NCBI RefSeq assembly: GCF_018904615.1
Contig: NZ_JADCNH010000001.1
Span: 186,001 to 250,000, forward strand
DNA length: 64,000 nt
Source: Verticiella alkaliphila
Lineage (GTDB): Bacteria > Pseudomonadota > Gammaproteobacteria > Burkholderiales > Burkholderiaceae_B
Direction: 5' to 3'
Shown: in pieces, positions 9,924 to 23,983 of the stretch
Layout: each line of letters starts with the position of its first letter
How positions within the stretch are numbered: the first letter of the stretch is position 1
The notes under the pieces: generated by a model
Told to the model about the DNA's origin: nothing
Database searches by the model: none
Seen by the model: the letters and a program-made list of their open reading frames with translations, nothing else
Program-made: the position numbers and the translations under genes

Positions 9924-11378
9924 TCAGCGCAGTAACACTTGCATACGAATAATCCACTCAATGACTGCGTGCTGCGCAAATCGCGGCAGTGCGCACGCCC
10001 AGACGTCAGGAAGACTTGTCCGCAGCAGCGTCCAATCCACGAAGAAATGCGAGTTTTTCCTGAATCTTGGCTTCGAGTCCGCGCGGACCGGCTGATACCA
10101 GTTCGGGCGTGCCATGCCATCGGGCAGGTAGCTTTCGCCAGCGGCGTAGGCGTTTGGCTCGTCGTGCGCGTAACGGTAGGCCTTGCCGTGACCGAGCGCC
10201 TTCATGAGCTTGGTGGGCGCGTTTCTCAGGTGAGCGGGCACCTGGCGCGACGTGTCCTGACGCACGAAGGCGCGCGCCCGGTTGAAGGCCATGTAGCCGG
10301 CGTTGCTCTTGGCCGCCACTGCCAGATAGATCACGGCTTGTGCCAGCGCGAGCTCCCCCTCGGGCGGACCCAGGCGCTCGCTGGTCGCCGCCGCGTCATT
10401 GGCGATCTGCATGGCGCGCGGGTCGGCAAGCCCGATGTCCTCCCAGGCCATGCGCACGATGCGCCGGGCGAGATACCGCAGGTCCGCCCCACCATCCATC
10501 ATGCGCGCGAGCCAGTACAGGGCAGCGTCGGGATCAGAGCCGCGCACGGATTTGTGCAGGGCGCTGATCTGGTCATAGAACGCATCGCCGCCCTTGTCGA
10601 ATCGGCGCAGATTCTGCGAGAGCGCCGTCTCGAGCCATTCCGGGTCGACATAGTGGCGCCCTGCCCCGCGCGCCGCCTCGGCAACGACTTCCACCGCATT
10701 GATCACGCGACGCGCATCGCCGTCCGCCCAGGCGGCCAGCTGCACCTTGGCGTCGTCTGTGAACGTCAGCGCGGGCTCGACAGGCTCGGTGGCCGCCGAA
10801 GCTTCGCCGTCATCGCTGGGGGGCGGCACGCTGTCAGCCGCGATCGCCCGTTCGACCAGTTCGCCAAGCTCTTCCGGCGTCAGCGGTTGCAGGACGTAGA
10901 CGCGGGCACGCGACAACAGGGCCGAATTCACTTCGAACGAAGGGTTCTCGGTCGTCGCGCCGATGAACGTGAAAAGACCGTTCTCCACGTAAGGGAGAAA
11001 CGCATCCTGCTGGGCCTTGTTGAAGCGATGGACCTCGTCGACGAACAGAATCGTGCGCCGGCCACGGGCCCGAGCCGCCTCGGCCGCCACCACCGCGTCC
11101 CGAATGTCCTTCACACCGCCCAGGACCGCGGAAATGGCGAGGAACTGGGCATCGAACCCGTCGGCCATGAGGCGAGCGAGCGTCGTCTTGCCCACGCCCG
11201 GCGGCCCCCAGAAGATCATGGAGTGTGGCCGACCCGACTCGAAGGCCACGCGCAGCGGCTTGCCCGGCCCCAGCAGATGTGCCTGGCCCACCACGTCCGC
11301 GAGCGCACGCGGGCGCAGCCGCTCGGCCAGCGGCGCATGTGCGCTGAAGGCCGGATTGTCGCGAAAGAGGTCGGCCAC
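9924..11378 (-). CDS. rarA: Replication-associated recombination protein A (AAA+ ATPase); C-terminus frameshifted as read
   Basis: Residues 1-430 are a normal RarA/MgsA: an N-terminal [19 protein letters not shown], Walker [10 protein letters not shown], Walker [19 protein letters not shown], sensor [11 protein letters not shown] and the C-terminal [15 protein letters not shown]. Directly after WYQPV the read frame turns into an unrelated 47-residue tail ending at 9924. The next frame instead encodes [20 protein letters not shown] and stops at 10006, the tail expected of the family. One missing base around 10078-10088 (CCGGCGCGG read as CCGCGCGG) explains this and would give 457 residues. RarA acts at stalled replication forks. 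It follows lolA and ftsK as in related genomes. Confidence 0.92.
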   Translation of the reverse strand: MADLFRDNPAFSAHAPLAERLRPRALADVVGQAHLLGPGKPLRVAFESGRPHSMIFWGPPGVGKTTLARLMADGFDAQFLAISAVLGGVKDIRDAVVAAEAARARGRRTILFVDEVHRFNKAQQDAFLPYVENGLFTFIGATTENPSFEVNSALLSRARVYVLQPLTPEELGELVERAIAADSVPPPSDDGEASAATEPVEPALTFTDDAKVQLAAWADGDARRVINAVEVVAEAARGAGRHYVDPEWLETALSQNLRRFDKGGDAFYDQISALHKSVRGSDPDAALYWLARMMDGGADLRYLARRIVRMAWEDIGLADPRAMQIANDAAATSERLGPPEGELALAQAVIYLAVAAKSNAGYMAFNRARAFVRQDTSRQVPAHLRNAPTKLMKALGHGKAYRYAHDEPNAYAAGESYLPDGMARPNWYQPVRADSKPRFRKNSHFFVDWTLLRTSLPDVWACALPRFAQHAVIEWIIRMQVLLR

Positions 11379-11390
11379 GGTGCCCGGCCC

Positions 11391-12041
11391 TTACTGCATC
11401 TTGACGACGTCCACGCCCTTGGGCGCGACGAAGGTGAATTCAGAGGCGGCGACGGCAGGATTGGGCACGAGCGTGCTGAACTCGACCTGGGTCGTCTGGC
11501 CGAACGCGTCGAGGATCACGATCTGCGCCGGCAAGTTGCCGGAGAAGCCCAGATCCATATGCGTGAAACCGGCGTCCGAACCGCGCGGCGTGGCGCGCAG
11601 CCAATCCAGGCCGTCGCGCGCAGGCAGCGCCTGGAAGGTGAACGCCGAATCGAGCGAACCCTCGCCAAAGAGCACCTGCGCCGGCGCGTTGCCCACCGCT
11701 GCAGCGGCACCGCGCACGCTCACCTGGGCGAGATCGGGATCGTATTGATAGAGCTCCTTGCCGTCGGACACGGTGAGCTGCTCGTAGGGCTTCTGCACGT
11801 CCCAGCGGAACTTGCCGGGCCGCTGAAAGGCGAAGCGCCCACTCTGCGGCGTGGCGTTTTCGCCCTGCGAGGAGCGCGTCACCTGCGTGAAGGTGCCGGT
11901 GGCGGACTTCACGTCCTTGGCAAAAGCCCGCAACTGACCAGCGGCATCGGCCGCCACGGCGGGTGCCGAGACGAGCGCGGCGGCGGCAAGGGCGACGGCA
12001 ACGCCAGTGCGGCGGGCCAGGGAATTCCAGCGATCAAGCAT
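11391..12041 (-). CDS. lolA: Outer-membrane lipoprotein carrier protein LolA
   Basis: About 216 residues. There is a cleavable signal peptide (hydrophobic [17 protein letters not shown], then [10 protein letters not shown]). The mature part follows LolA: a [15 protein letters not shown] first strand, [20 protein letters not shown] and [15 protein letters not shown]. It ferries lipoproteins through the periplasm from LolCDE to LolB. I chose the ATG at 12041 because AGAAAGG lies 6 bases upstream; a GTG one codon earlier is possible. It sits between ftsK and rarA on the same strand with short gaps. Confidence 0.95.
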   Translation of the reverse strand: MLDRWNSLARRTGVAVALAAAALVSAPAVAADAAGQLRAFAKDVKSATGTFTQVTRSSQGENATPQSGRFAFQRPGKFRWDVQKPYEQLTVSDGKELYQYDPDLAQVSVRGAAAAVGNAPAQVLFGEGSLDSAFTFQALPARDGLDWLRATPRGSDAGFTHMDLGFSGNLPAQIVILDAFGQTTQVEFSTLVPNPAVAASEFTFVAPKGVDVVKMQ

Positions 12042-12068
12042 CACGAACCTTTCTTGCGGAGAGCCAGA

Positions 12069-14426
12069 TCACTCGTCACGCTTGGGGACGATGATCTCGC
12101 GGTTGCCATTGGACTGCATCGGCGACACCAGGCCGGACTGCTCCATCTGCTCGAGCAGACGGGCAGCGCGGTTGTACCCGATGCGCAGATGCCGTTGCAC
12201 CAGCGAAATCGATGCCCGACGGGTCTTGACCACCACCTCGACCGCCTGGTCATAGAGCGGATCGGCTTCGGCATCGGCCGGACCGGAGGCACCGCCCGAC
12301 AGGTCGCCGCCGTCGGCTTCGCCGGCATCGAGGATGCCTTCGATGTAATTGGCCTCACCGCTTTCCTTCAGGCGCTCGACGACGCGGTGCACCTCCTCGT
12401 CGGAGACGAAGGCACCGTGCACGCGCAGCGGCAGACCGGTGCCCGGCGGCATGTAGAGCATGTCGCCCTGCCCCAGCAGGGTCTCGGCGCCCATCTGGTC
12501 AAGGATGGTGCGCGAGTCGATCTTGGAGGAGACCTGGAAGGCGATCCGCGTCGGGATGTTGGCCTTGATGAGCCCGGTGATGACGTCCACGCTCGGGCGC
12601 TGGGTGGCCAGGATGAGGTGAATGCCAGCGGCACGGGCCTTCTGGGCCAGGCGAGCAATCAGCTCTTCGATCTTCTTGCCCACCACCATCATCAGGTCGG
12701 CGAGCTCGTCGATCACCACGACGATCATGGGCAGCGTGCCCAGGGGCTCGGGATCGTCCGGCGTGAGCGAGAACGGATTGGGGATCGGCTCCTCGCGCTT
12801 GGCGGCTTCCTGGATCTTGGCGTTGTAGCCGGCCAGGTTGCGCACGCCGAGCTTGCTCATGAGCTTGTAGCGCTTCTCCATCTCGGCCACGCACCAGTTC
12901 AGCGCGTTGGCGGCCTGGCGCATGTCCGTCACCACCGGCGCGAGCAGGTGCGGAATGCCTTCGTAGACGCTCATTTCGAGCATCTTGGGATCGATGAGGA
13001 TCAGACGAACCTGGCTTGCATCGGCCTTGTAGAGCAGCGACAGGATCATCGCGTTGATCCCGACGGACTTGCCCGAGCCCGTGGTACCTGCCACCAGCAG
13101 GTGGGGCATCTTGGCCAGATCCGCCACGGACGGGTTGCCGGCGATGTCCTTGCCCAGCGCGAGCGTGACCATCGACGCGCTGGCGTGGTAGACCTGCGAA
13201 CCCAGGATCTCGGAGAGCCGGACCGTCTGGCGTCGCGGATTGGGCAACTCGAGCCCCATCAGGTTCTTGCCGGGGATCGTCTCGACGACCCGCACACTGA
13301 CCAGGCTCAAGGCACGCGCAAGATCCTTGGCGAGGTTGACGACCTGGCTGCCCTTGACGCCCACGGCGGGTTCGATCTCGTAGCGCGTGATGACCGGGCC
13401 CGGCTGCGCGCTGATGACGGTGACCTCCACCCCGAAATCCGCGAGTTTCTTCTCGATCAGGCGCGAGGTGAATTCCAGCGTTTCGGCAGCCACCGTCTCC
13501 ACGGCCGCGGGCGGCGGATCGAGCAGGCCCAGCGAGGGCAGCACGCCATCCTCGCCGTTGTGGTCGATGAAGAGCGTCGCCTGACGCTCACGCTGCTTTT
13601 CCTTGACCTGGCGCTTGGACTGCGGCACGTCGACGATGGCGGGCTCGATGCGCACGGGTTGCTCGTGGGTGAGCTTCTCCTGCTTGACCACCACCTGCTC
13701 GGAACGCTCGGCCTGGGCCAGCGCCCCGGCACGACGATCCCGCCAGGCATCCAGGCTCAGCATGCCGTGCTGCAGCAAGGCTTCGACACGTCGACCGATG
13801 CGTTCGGCCATGGCAAGCCAGGAGAAGCCGAAGAAGAGACTCGAGCCGACCGTGACGAGCACGATGAGTGCGAGCGTGCCGCCCGTGAAGCCCAGCGTGA
13901 GTCGACCATAATCCGCGAGCACGCCGCCGATCACGCCGCCGCTGCCAGCCGGCAGGGATTCGCCCCAGGAGTTCAGGCGCAGGGCCTCGAGCCCCACGGA
14001 CCCCAGCAGGAGCAGGAAAAACCCGACGGCCTGCTCCCAGCGCACGCGGGGGAGCACTTCCGGCTGCCCTGGGTGGCGCAGCAGCTCTGCGAGACGCTGA
14101 TAGCCCGCGCGTACGCGGTGCAGCAACAGGACCACCCACCACCAGGCCGACATGCCGAACAGATAGAGCAGCATGTCGGACATCCACGCGCCCAGGCTGC
14201 CGCCATGATTGTGGATGCGTTCGGCCGCAGCGGCGTGCGACCAGCCCGGATCGGCCGGGTGGTAACTGGCCAGCACCAGGGCCAGCCAGGCCGCCAGCGT
14301 GGCGAAGACGAGCCAGCGGGCCTCGCGCAGCAGGCCGGACAGGCGGGATGGCAACGCCGTCTGCGCTGCAGCCGTGTTGCGGGAGTTTCGGGAGGTGCGT
14401 GAAGACGCGGATGCGGGACGAGCCAT
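12069..14426 (-). CDS. ftsK: DNA translocase FtsK
   Basis: 785 residues. The N-terminal 200 residues carry about four membrane segments (for example [18 protein letters not shown]), then a short linker, an alpha-beta motor with Walker [15 protein letters not shown] and the [20 protein letters not shown] stretch, and a C-terminal gamma winged-helix domain starting at [20 protein letters not shown] for KOPS reading. It pumps chromosome termini through the septum and activates XerCD at dif. It is divergent from trxB with about 157 bases between the starts. Confidence 0.97.
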   Translation of the reverse strand: MARPASASSRTSRNSRNTAAAQTALPSRLSGLLREARWLVFATLAAWLALVLASYHPADPGWSHAAAAERIHNHGGSLGAWMSDMLLYLFGMSAWWWVVLLLHRVRAGYQRLAELLRHPGQPEVLPRVRWEQAVGFFLLLLGSVGLEALRLNSWGESLPAGSGGVIGGVLADYGRLTLGFTGGTLALIVLVTVGSSLFFGFSWLAMAERIGRRVEALLQHGMLSLDAWRDRRAGALAQAERSEQVVVKQEKLTHEQPVRIEPAIVDVPQSKRQVKEKQRERQATLFIDHNGEDGVLPSLGLLDPPPAAVETVAAETLEFTSRLIEKKLADFGVEVTVISAQPGPVITRYEIEPAVGVKGSQVVNLAKDLARALSLVSVRVVETIPGKNLMGLELPNPRRQTVRLSEILGSQVYHASASMVTLALGKDIAGNPSVADLAKMPHLLVAGTTGSGKSVGINAMILSLLYKADASQVRLILIDPKMLEMSVYEGIPHLLAPVVTDMRQAANALNWCVAEMEKRYKLMSKLGVRNLAGYNAKIQEAAKREEPIPNPFSLTPDDPEPLGTLPMIVVVIDELADLMMVVGKKIEELIARLAQKARAAGIHLILATQRPSVDVITGLIKANIPTRIAFQVSSKIDSRTILDQMGAETLLGQGDMLYMPPGTGLPLRVHGAFVSDEEVHRVVERLKESGEANYIEGILDAGEADGGDLSGGASGPADAEADPLYDQAVEVVVKTRRASISLVQRHLRIGYNRAARLLEQMEQSGLVSPMQSNGNREIIVPKRDE

Positions 14427-14514
14427 GGCGCGATTATATAGAGCGCTGCAAGGCGGTTCAGGGCAAAACGCCCGCGGTAAATGACGGTTACACCCATGGT
14501 GCGTCCGGGTATGA

Positions 14515-16240
<1,726 letters not shown>

Positions 16241-16271
16241 CCAGGCGCGCTCTGGTGTCGCCTTTGCGGGA

Positions 16272-18338
<2,067 letters not shown>

Positions 18339-18342
<4 letters not shown>

Positions 18343-19325
18343 GCTGCCTCCGTCGCGTGAGCAAGACCGCGCAGCCAACGGGCGCTCGCGGCAGCCGCCC
18401 CCAGCACCAGCGCTGCCACGACCGGCCAGACGATCCAGGTGTCGAGCGTCAGGACGCTGACGAACCACCACGCCGTGTACAGCGTGAACATGCCCAGCGC
18501 GCTCAACACCCACAGCGCCAGCACGATGACATCCGGACGCCACCACCGATACACGGTAAGTACGGCGGCAGAATGCAGCAGCCACAGCGCCAGGGCCGGC
18601 GTGGCCGCGCTCGTGACGCCAAAGCGCTCACCCATGCCGATGAGGGCGGCACCGATGACCAGGAACCCCGCGAGCACGCGGGCGCCATGCCGGGCAGGAT
18701 CCCAACGGGGACGGTACCGCCGCAGACGCTCCCAGATGAGCAGAGCCAATCCATTGGCCACGATAAACGCCAGCATGACCTGCCAGCGGCCCAGGTAGAT
18801 GTCACTCCAGAGCCGCAGGCCGACGTTGGCCACGGCCAGCACCAGCAGCCACACCGTCACCGCGCCCGAGGCCAGCGCCCAGGGCACCATCAGCACGGCC
18901 CAGAGCGCAAAAAGGCCCCAGGGGTCGGCTCCTGTCTGATACGTCTGGCCGATGAGAGCGAGCCATGCACCGACGCTCACGCATGCGACGCCGATCGCCA
19001 GCGTGCGGACCCACGCCGGCCATCGGCCGACCGCGGCACACACCGTGGCGAGCACCAGCAGCGCCTGCACGCCGCCCATGCGCACGCCCGGAGACAGACG
19101 AGACCAGTTGGCCGCCACGAAACACACGAGCGCGGAACACAGGAGCACGATGCCGAGCCAGGCGGCCGCGTCGCGCCAGAAGCGCAGCCAATCCCGCGTC
19201 GTGGGCGTGGGCACGGCCGCGCACTCACGAACCCGCACATCGGCATCGATGTGACCCTCGGCATGCCAGCGCGCCAACGCGCGTTGGACGCGGCCCCTTT
19301 GATACCATGATTGCCATGCCTTCAT
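18339..19325 (-). CDS. DUF2157-domain integral membrane protein
   Basis: About 328 residues from the ATG at 19325 (MKAWQSWYQRG). A short soluble N-terminus (HAEGHIDADVRVRE) is followed by about ten membrane segments starting with AAWLGIVLLCSALVCFVAANW, typical of DUF2157. It is coupled to the downstream DUF4401-GDYXXLXY gene by a 4-base overlap. The function is unknown. Its 5' end overlaps the 5' end of the divergently read flavodoxin-like gene by about 10 bases, which is unusual. Confidence 0.8.
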
Positions 19326-19840
19326 CCGCGCCCTCCTCCCGACCCTGTTTGCTGATCGTCTGGCATTCTCGCACTGGTGCGGCCCGCCAGATGGCCGAAG
19401 CCGCCGCGCAGGGCGCACGCGATGCAGCGCACGCCATGGAGGATGCGACCCTGCACGTGCGACTCGTGCGCGCGGAGGACGTCCAGACGCAAGACGTATT
19501 GCAATCCGATGGCTATGTGTTCTGTGCCCCCGAGAACCTCGCCGCGCTGACGGGCGAGATGAAGGCCTTCTTCGACCGCCACTATTATGCGGTGCTCGAC
19601 GCGGTTGCCGGCCGGCCTTATGCCGCGATCATCGCCGCCGGCACGGATGGCCAGGGCGCCTTGCGGCAGCTGCAGCGGATTGTCACGGGATGGCGGCTGC
19701 GCGAGACATTCGCGCCCATCGTGGCACGCAACGGGGCGCAGACGCCCGAGGCCATCCTGGCACCCAAGACGGTGGACGAGGCCACGCTGGCCCAGTGCCG
19801 GGAAAGTGGCGGCACCCTGGCCGCCACCCTCCTGCTCTAG
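19316..19840 (+). CDS. Flavodoxin-like / NAD(P)H:FMN reductase-fold protein
   Basis: About 174 residues from the ATG at 19316; an ATG at 19307 adds three residues. An early beta strand CLLIVWHSRTGAARQMAEA has the FMN-phosphate-loop pattern (HSRTGAA). Later YVFCAPENLAALTGEMKAFF and PYAAIIAAGTDGQGALRQL match the remaining flavin-binding loops. It is probably a small FMN-binding redox protein of unknown partner. The start overlaps the divergent DUF2157 start. Confidence 0.75.
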   Translation: MPSSAPSSRPCLLIVWHSRTGAARQMAEAAAQGARDAAHAMEDATLHVRLVRAEDVQTQDVLQSDGYVFCAPENLAALTGEMKAFFDRHYYAVLDAVAGRPYAAIIAAGTDGQGALRQLQRIVTGWRLRETFAPIVARNGAQTPEAILAPKTVDEATLAQCRESGGTLAATLLL

Positions 19841-19911
19841 CGCGCACAGGCGCCAGAACAGTGTGCGGCGCGCTGCCGAGTGCCGGCACGCCGCGGTCGT
19901 CCCCCGCAGAA

Positions 19912-20259
19912 TCAGACCGCCGCGGTGACGACGATCTCGACCTTCAGATCCGGCGCGGCCAGGCGCGCTTCGACGGTGGCGCGGGTGGGCAGATTGCCTT
20001 GCGAGACCCAGGCATCCCAGACGCTGTTCATGCCGGCGAAGTCGCCGATGCTGGCGAGGTACACCGTGGCGGTGAGCAGCTTGGTCTTGTCGGTGCCAGC
20101 CTTGGCCAGCAGCGCGTCGATGGCGTCCAGCACCTGGCGGGTCTGGCCGGCGACGTCCAGCTTGCCATCCTCGGCCACTTGGCCCGCGAGATAGACCACG
20201 CCGTTGTAGACGACAGCTTCGGACATGCGCTTGCCGGGGGCGATTCGCTCGATACTCAT
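19912..20259 (-). CDS. RidA family protein
   Basis: 115 residues. It follows the RidA/YjgF fold: RMSEAVVYNGVVYLAGQVAE at the N-terminus, DAIDALLAKAGTDKTKLL, then ATVYLASIGDFAGMNSVWDA. The C-terminus RATVEARLAAPDLKVEIVVT carries the conserved Arg and the Glu-Ile-Val strand. Family members deaminate reactive enamine/imine intermediates (2-aminoacrylate); some paralogues act on other substrates. It sits alone between two short gaps, upstream of nothing obviously related. Confidence 0.92.
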   Translation of the reverse strand: MSIERIAPGKRMSEAVVYNGVVYLAGQVAEDGKLDVAGQTRQVLDAIDALLAKAGTDKTKLLTATVYLASIGDFAGMNSVWDAWVSQGNLPTRATVEARLAAPDLKVEIVVTAAV

Positions 20260-20327
20260 GAAACGGCTTCCTCAAAAGGGAGGTGGGAAAAACAGGAACG
20301 GGCCCGCCACGCGGCAGGCCCTGGATG

Positions 20328-21149
20328 TCAGCGGCGGCCCTTGGCCTGCTCGTAGGCGGGCACGACCTTCTCGGACATGACCTTCAGATCGTTGATGCGC
20401 GTGGCCGGCGACGGGTGGGTGGAGAGGATCTCGACCTGGCCGCTGCCCAGCGACGACATCTTTTGCCAGAGGGTGACGGCTGCACGAGGATCGTAGCCTG
20501 CACGGGCCGCGAGTTCGACACCGATCGCATCGGCCTCGGTCTCGGCCTGGCGGCTCTTGGGCAGGCCGAACATCACTTGGCTCAGCTGGCCGCCCAGATC
20601 CGCGACTGCGGCGTTACCGGTGACCGCGCCCAGGATGGACAGCCCCACGTTGGACGCCATCTGCTGGGACATCTGCTCGCGCGTGTGCTCACGCAGCGCG
20701 TGGGCGATCTCATGGCCGATGACGGCAGCGAGCTCGTCGTCAGACGGCTTCAGTCGGTCGATGAGGCCGGTGTAGACGGCGATGCGCCCGCCCGGCATGC
20801 ACCAGGCGTTCACTTCATCGCTGCTGATGACGTTGACCTGCCAATCCCACTTGGCCGCATCCTGACGGAAGGCGGGCACCTGGGCGATGAGGCGCTGCGA
20901 GATGTTGCGCACCCGATTCACGACGGCTGCGTTCGTGTTGAGTGCACCGCCAGCACGAGCCTCGTTGAGCGTCTGCGCGTACTGCTGAGCCGCCGCCTGC
21001 TCGACCTGCGCTTCCGAGACCAGTCCGCTCATGTACTGGTTGCGGGCGACGCCCACATCGCCAGCGCCGGTCGTCTGCACCGAGGTGCAGCCGACAACAC
21101 CAGCCAACATCAGAGGAATTGCCACACGGGATACGACGCGCAGTTTCAT
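20328..21149 (-). CDS. M48 family metalloprotease, lipoprotein
   Basis: 273 residues from the ATG at 21149, preceded by GGAGAA. The N-terminus has a hydrophobic stretch ending in the lipobox LAGVVGC, so the mature protein should be lipid-anchored in the periplasm. The zinc motif HEIAH lies at AAVIGHEIAHALREHTREQ, and the third ligand Glu is in ETEADAIGVELAARAGYDP. This is the layout of single-domain M48 proteases (LoiP/YcaL type), likely in envelope protein quality control. Family membership is firm; the substrate is unknown. Confidence 0.92.
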   Translation of the reverse strand: MKLRVVSRVAIPLMLAGVVGCTSVQTTGAGDVGVARNQYMSGLVSEAQVEQAAAQQYAQTLNEARAGGALNTNAAVVNRVRNISQRLIAQVPAFRQDAAKWDWQVNVISSDEVNAWCMPGGRIAVYTGLIDRLKPSDDELAAVIGHEIAHALREHTREQMSQQMASNVGLSILGAVTGNAAVADLGGQLSQVMFGLPKSRQAETEADAIGVELAARAGYDPRAAVTLWQKMSSLGSGQVEILSTHPSPATRINDLKVMSEKVVPAYEQAKGRR

Positions 21150-21186
21150 CAAGGTTCTCCGGGGGTTGCGTTAGACGGAAAAGCGA

Positions 21187-22281
21187 TCAGATCTGGCCGG
21201 GCACGCGCCCGGCGACGGGCACGTCGCCGCACTGCGCGCGATACCGCAGCGCATGCTCGACGAGGACCAGTGCCAGCAAGGCTTCGGCGATGGGCGTGGC
21301 GCGGATGCCCACGCACGGATCGTGGCGGCCATGGGTCTCCACCTGGACCGGCTCACCGGCGAGGTTCACCGAGCGGCGCGGCGTGCGGATGCTGGAAGTG
21401 GGCTTGATCGCCAGGCTGACCGTGATCGGCTGGCCGCTGGAGATGCCGCCCAGGATGCCGCCCGCGTGATTGGTCAGAAAGCCGTCGGGCGTGATCTCGT
21501 CGCCGTGCTCGCTGCCGCGCTGCGCGACGCTCGCCATCCCGGCACCGATCTCCACCCCCTTGACGGCGTTGAGCCCCATCATGGCGTGCGCGATGTCGGC
21601 GTCCAGGCGATCGTAGATCGGCTCGCCCCAGCCCACCGGCACGCCTTCGGCAACGACGTCCACGCGAGCCCCGACCGAGTCGCCATCGCGGCGCAGTTGA
21701 TCCATGTAGGCCTCGAGCTGCGGCACGATGCCGGCGTTGGGCGCATAGAACGGATTGCCGGGCACGGCGTCCCAGCTCTCGAAAGGAATGTCGATCTCGC
21801 CCAGGGCCCGCATGTAGCCTCGGATGCGCACGCCATAGCGTTCGGCGAGCCACTTGCGGGCCACGGCTCCGGCCGCCACGGTGGGCGCCGTCAGGCGGGC
21901 CGACGAGCGCCCGCCACCGCGGGGGTCACGGATGCCGAACTTGTGGCGATAGGTGTAATCCGCATGACCCGGGCGAAAGGTCTCGGCGATGTTGCTGTAA
22001 TCCTTGCTGCGCGCGTCCTGGTTGCGGATGAGGAGCGCGATTGGAGTGCCCGTGGTGCGGCCCTCGTACACGCCAGAGAGGATCTCGACGGCGTCCGGCT
22101 CCTGGCGCTGCGTGACGTGGCGCGAGGTGCCCGGCCGGCGGCGATCGAGCTCGGCCTGGATGTCGGCCGTGTCCAGCAGCATCCCCGGCGGGCAGCCATC
22201 GATGACGCAGCCCACGGCCGGGCCGTGCGATTCGCCGAAGTTGGTGACGCGAAAGAGAGTACCGAGAGAGCTGCCGGACAT
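21187..22281 (-). CDS. aroC: Chorismate synthase
   Basis: 364 residues, full length. Signatures include [18 protein letters not shown] near the start, [17 protein letters not shown], the [15 protein letters not shown]-binding loop and [13 protein letters not shown]. It converts EPSP to chorismate, the last common step to aromatic amino acids, and needs reduced FMN. It stands alone on the minus strand, divergent from the universal stress gene across a 187-base gap. Confidence 0.97.
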   Translation of the reverse strand: MSGSSLGTLFRVTNFGESHGPAVGCVIDGCPPGMLLDTADIQAELDRRRPGTSRHVTQRQEPDAVEILSGVYEGRTTGTPIALLIRNQDARSKDYSNIAETFRPGHADYTYRHKFGIRDPRGGGRSSARLTAPTVAAGAVARKWLAERYGVRIRGYMRALGEIDIPFESWDAVPGNPFYAPNAGIVPQLEAYMDQLRRDGDSVGARVDVVAEGVPVGWGEPIYDRLDADIAHAMMGLNAVKGVEIGAGMASVAQRGSEHGDEITPDGFLTNHAGGILGGISSGQPITVSLAIKPTSSIRTPRRSVNLAGEPVQVETHGRHDPCVGIRATPIAEALLALVLVEHALRYRAQCGDVPVAGRVPGQI

Positions 22282-22368
22282 GATGACGTACCGGCGTGAA
22301 CCGGACCGAAAACGAGGGGATCGTCGATTATCTCATCAACCGGGAAAGCAGGCTGGGCGCTCAATTTG

Positions 22369-22382
22369 CTGATGCAGGTCAA
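22369..22382 (+). promoter_or_regulatory. Candidate FNR/ANR-type operator of the usp gene
   Basis: CTGATGCAGGTCAA matches the FNR consensus TTGAT-N4-ATCAA at 8 of 10 positions. It is centred at about 22375.5. A TATAAA -10 box lies at 22405-22410, so the transcript should begin near 22417 and the operator centre would fall close to -41.5, the canonical position for class II FNR activation. There is no good -35 box, as expected for an activated promoter. Confidence 0.55.
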
Positions 22383-22404
22383 AACGCCGGCGCAGGCACA
22401 TCGC

Positions 22405-22410
22405 TATAAA
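22405..22410 (+). promoter_or_regulatory. Putative -10 box of the usp gene
   Basis: TATAAA, 58 bases before the ATG of the universal stress protein gene, with the candidate FNR site spaced to centre near -41.5. No recognisable -35 hexamer lies 16-18 bases upstream. Confidence 0.5.
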
Positions 22411-22468
22411 AGCATCACCCGCCACGGCATTCCGCCGAACGCGCCGCACCGCTTGAGGAGAAGCTCGC

Positions 22469-23314
22469 ATGGCCCTGGATTACCCCAAGAGCGTTTTCAC
22501 CTATCGCTTCGAAGACGAAGTCGAGGATCGCAACCCGCCCACGGCCAGCCGCTGGGCAGCCGCCCTCGCCGCCCGCTCGGGCGCCCAGCTCGATGCGCTG
22601 GTCGCCGTCCCGCACCGCGCCGTGCCGAACGTGTTCGGCGCATCGCTCGTGAAGAACATCGTCGGCGGCGACAACGCACAGCAAGGCGAAGCAGCCGAGG
22701 CCATCGCCCAGGCGCTGCGTACCGAGGCGGGCCAGGCCGGCGTGAGCGCCAACGTCGCCGTGGCGTCGGCGTCGTTCTCTGACGTGCGAGCCCAGGTCAC
22801 CGCGCAGGCGCGCCTGGCGGACATCGTGGTGGCGGACGCCTCCTCCGATGCGACGGGCACGCAGCGCGAACTGCTCTCGGACGTCCTGTTCAGCGCCTCG
22901 CGACCCGTGGTGGTCGTGCCGGCAAGTGTCACCAGCCTGTCGCTGGACACCGTGGTGGTCGGCTGGGACGGCACATCGCCGGCCACACGGGCCCTGAACG
23001 ATGCCCTGCCCTTGCTGCGTCAGGCGGGCCGGGTGGATGTCGTGAGCATCATCAACGACAAGGATCTGGGCACGGGCGGCCGCGCGTCCGACGTGGTCCC
23101 TCATCTGCTGCGACACGGCGTGAAGGCCAACGCAGTCGAACTCGAAAGCTCAGGGGATGCGGCGCACGTGCTCCTGCACCACGCCACGAGCAACAACGCT
23201 GGCCTGCTCGTCATTGGAGCCTATGCCCACTCGCGCCTGCGCCAGCTGGTGTTCGGTGGCTTCACGAGCGCCCTGCTCAAGGACTGCCCCGTTCCGCTGC
23301 TGCTGAGCCACTGA
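22469..23314 (+). CDS. Universal stress protein, two tandem Usp domains
   Basis: 281 residues with two Usp folds (about 1-145 and 150-281). The second domain has LDTVVVGWDGTSPATRALND at its start and LLVIGAYAHSRLRQLVFGGF near the end, the G-2x-G-9x-G-like ATP-binding loop with the typical SRLRQLVFGG of proteobacterial tandem Usp proteins. The first domain is degenerate. Tandem Usp proteins of related bacteria are often induced on oxygen limitation, which agrees with the FNR-type site upstream. GAGGAG upstream of the ATG supports the start. Confidence 0.9.
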   Translation: MALDYPKSVFTYRFEDEVEDRNPPTASRWAAALAARSGAQLDALVAVPHRAVPNVFGASLVKNIVGGDNAQQGEAAEAIAQALRTEAGQAGVSANVAVASASFSDVRAQVTAQARLADIVVADASSDATGTQRELLSDVLFSASRPVVVVPASVTSLSLDTVVVGWDGTSPATRALNDALPLLRQAGRVDVVSIINDKDLGTGGRASDVVPHLLRHGVKANAVELESSGDAAHVLLHHATSNNAGLLVIGAYAHSRLRQLVFGGFTSALLKDCPVPLLLSH

Positions 23315-23323
23315 CGGCACAAC

Positions 23324-23347
23324 ACACCGCCCTCGCACGGGCGGTGT
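23324..23347. terminator. Hairpin between convergent usp and HAD genes
   Basis: A perfect 9-bp stem (ACACCGCCC / GGGCGGTGT) with loop TCGCAC lies just after the usp stop and touches the HAD gene stop. It lacks a clear T tract, so it could be a weak bidirectional terminator. Confidence 0.4.
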
Positions 23348-23976
23348 CAGGCTGCACGCAATAATTGCGTGACGAGATCATCGCGGTCGAGGAAGACATG
23401 ATCCGGCTGCGCAGCACGGATCGCCTCCGCGGCGGCATAGCCCCACGACACTGCACCCGACCGCATGCCGCTCGCTCGGGCCGCCGCGATGTCGCGCTCC
23501 TCATCGCCGATGTAGATGCTGGCCTCGGGCGCCACGCCGGCCCGACGACAGATCCGGCGCAAGCGCCCCGTCTTTCCCAGGAAGGCTGCGGCGTATTCCC
23601 CCACCGCCACGTGCGCCATGGCATCCCCGAGGATCGCCTCGACGTTCGCCTGGCTGTTGGATGTCACGATACCGACCGGCACCTGCTGCGCCAGCGTCGC
23701 CAGCATCCGCGGCACGTCCGGAAAGAGCGCGATGCGATGCGCAGAAGCCCTCATGCGTTGGCGGAAATCGCGCGACACCCGCGGCAGTTTCCACCAGGGC
23801 AGGCCGACATGCGCCATCAGCTCGCGCGTGCTCATGCGCCGCAACGCGGGAAGATCCTCGGGCGCGAAGCTGCGAAACCCGTGGGTGCGCGCCACCGCAT
23901 CGAGGTTCTCGAGAAAGAACGGCATCGAATCGGCCAGTGTGCCGTCGAAATCGAAGACGACGAAGCGAGGAGGCAT
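23347..23976 (-). CDS. HAD-superfamily hydrolase, phosphoglycolate phosphatase-like
   Basis: About 209 residues from the ATG at 23976. HAD motif I is VFDFDGTLADS, motif II is in VGIVTSNSQANVEAIL and motif IV is YIGDEERDIAAARASGM followed by SWGY. A helical cap lies between motifs I and II. This matches Gph/PGP-like phosphatases with small phosphorylated substrates; the substrate is not resolved. The start lies only 8 bases from the T tract of an intrinsic terminator that ends the tRNA-Met transcript. How it is transcribed is unclear, and no strong ribosome site is visible. Confidence 0.88.
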   Translation of the reverse strand: MPPRFVVFDFDGTLADSMPFFLENLDAVARTHGFRSFAPEDLPALRRMSTRELMAHVGLPWWKLPRVSRDFRQRMRASAHRIALFPDVPRMLATLAQQVPVGIVTSNSQANVEAILGDAMAHVAVGEYAAAFLGKTGRLRRICRRAGVAPEASIYIGDEERDIAAARASGMRSGAVSWGYAAAEAIRAAQPDHVFLDRDDLVTQLLRAA

Positions 23977-23983
23977 GAGCGGC

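Noticed and set aside
9939-14402. A 1487-codon open frame on the plus strand
   Set aside because: It lies antisense to ftsK, lolA and rarA, which carry clear family motifs. Long antisense frames are common in GC-rich genes, and the translation is His/Arg/Gly-rich with no domain pattern.
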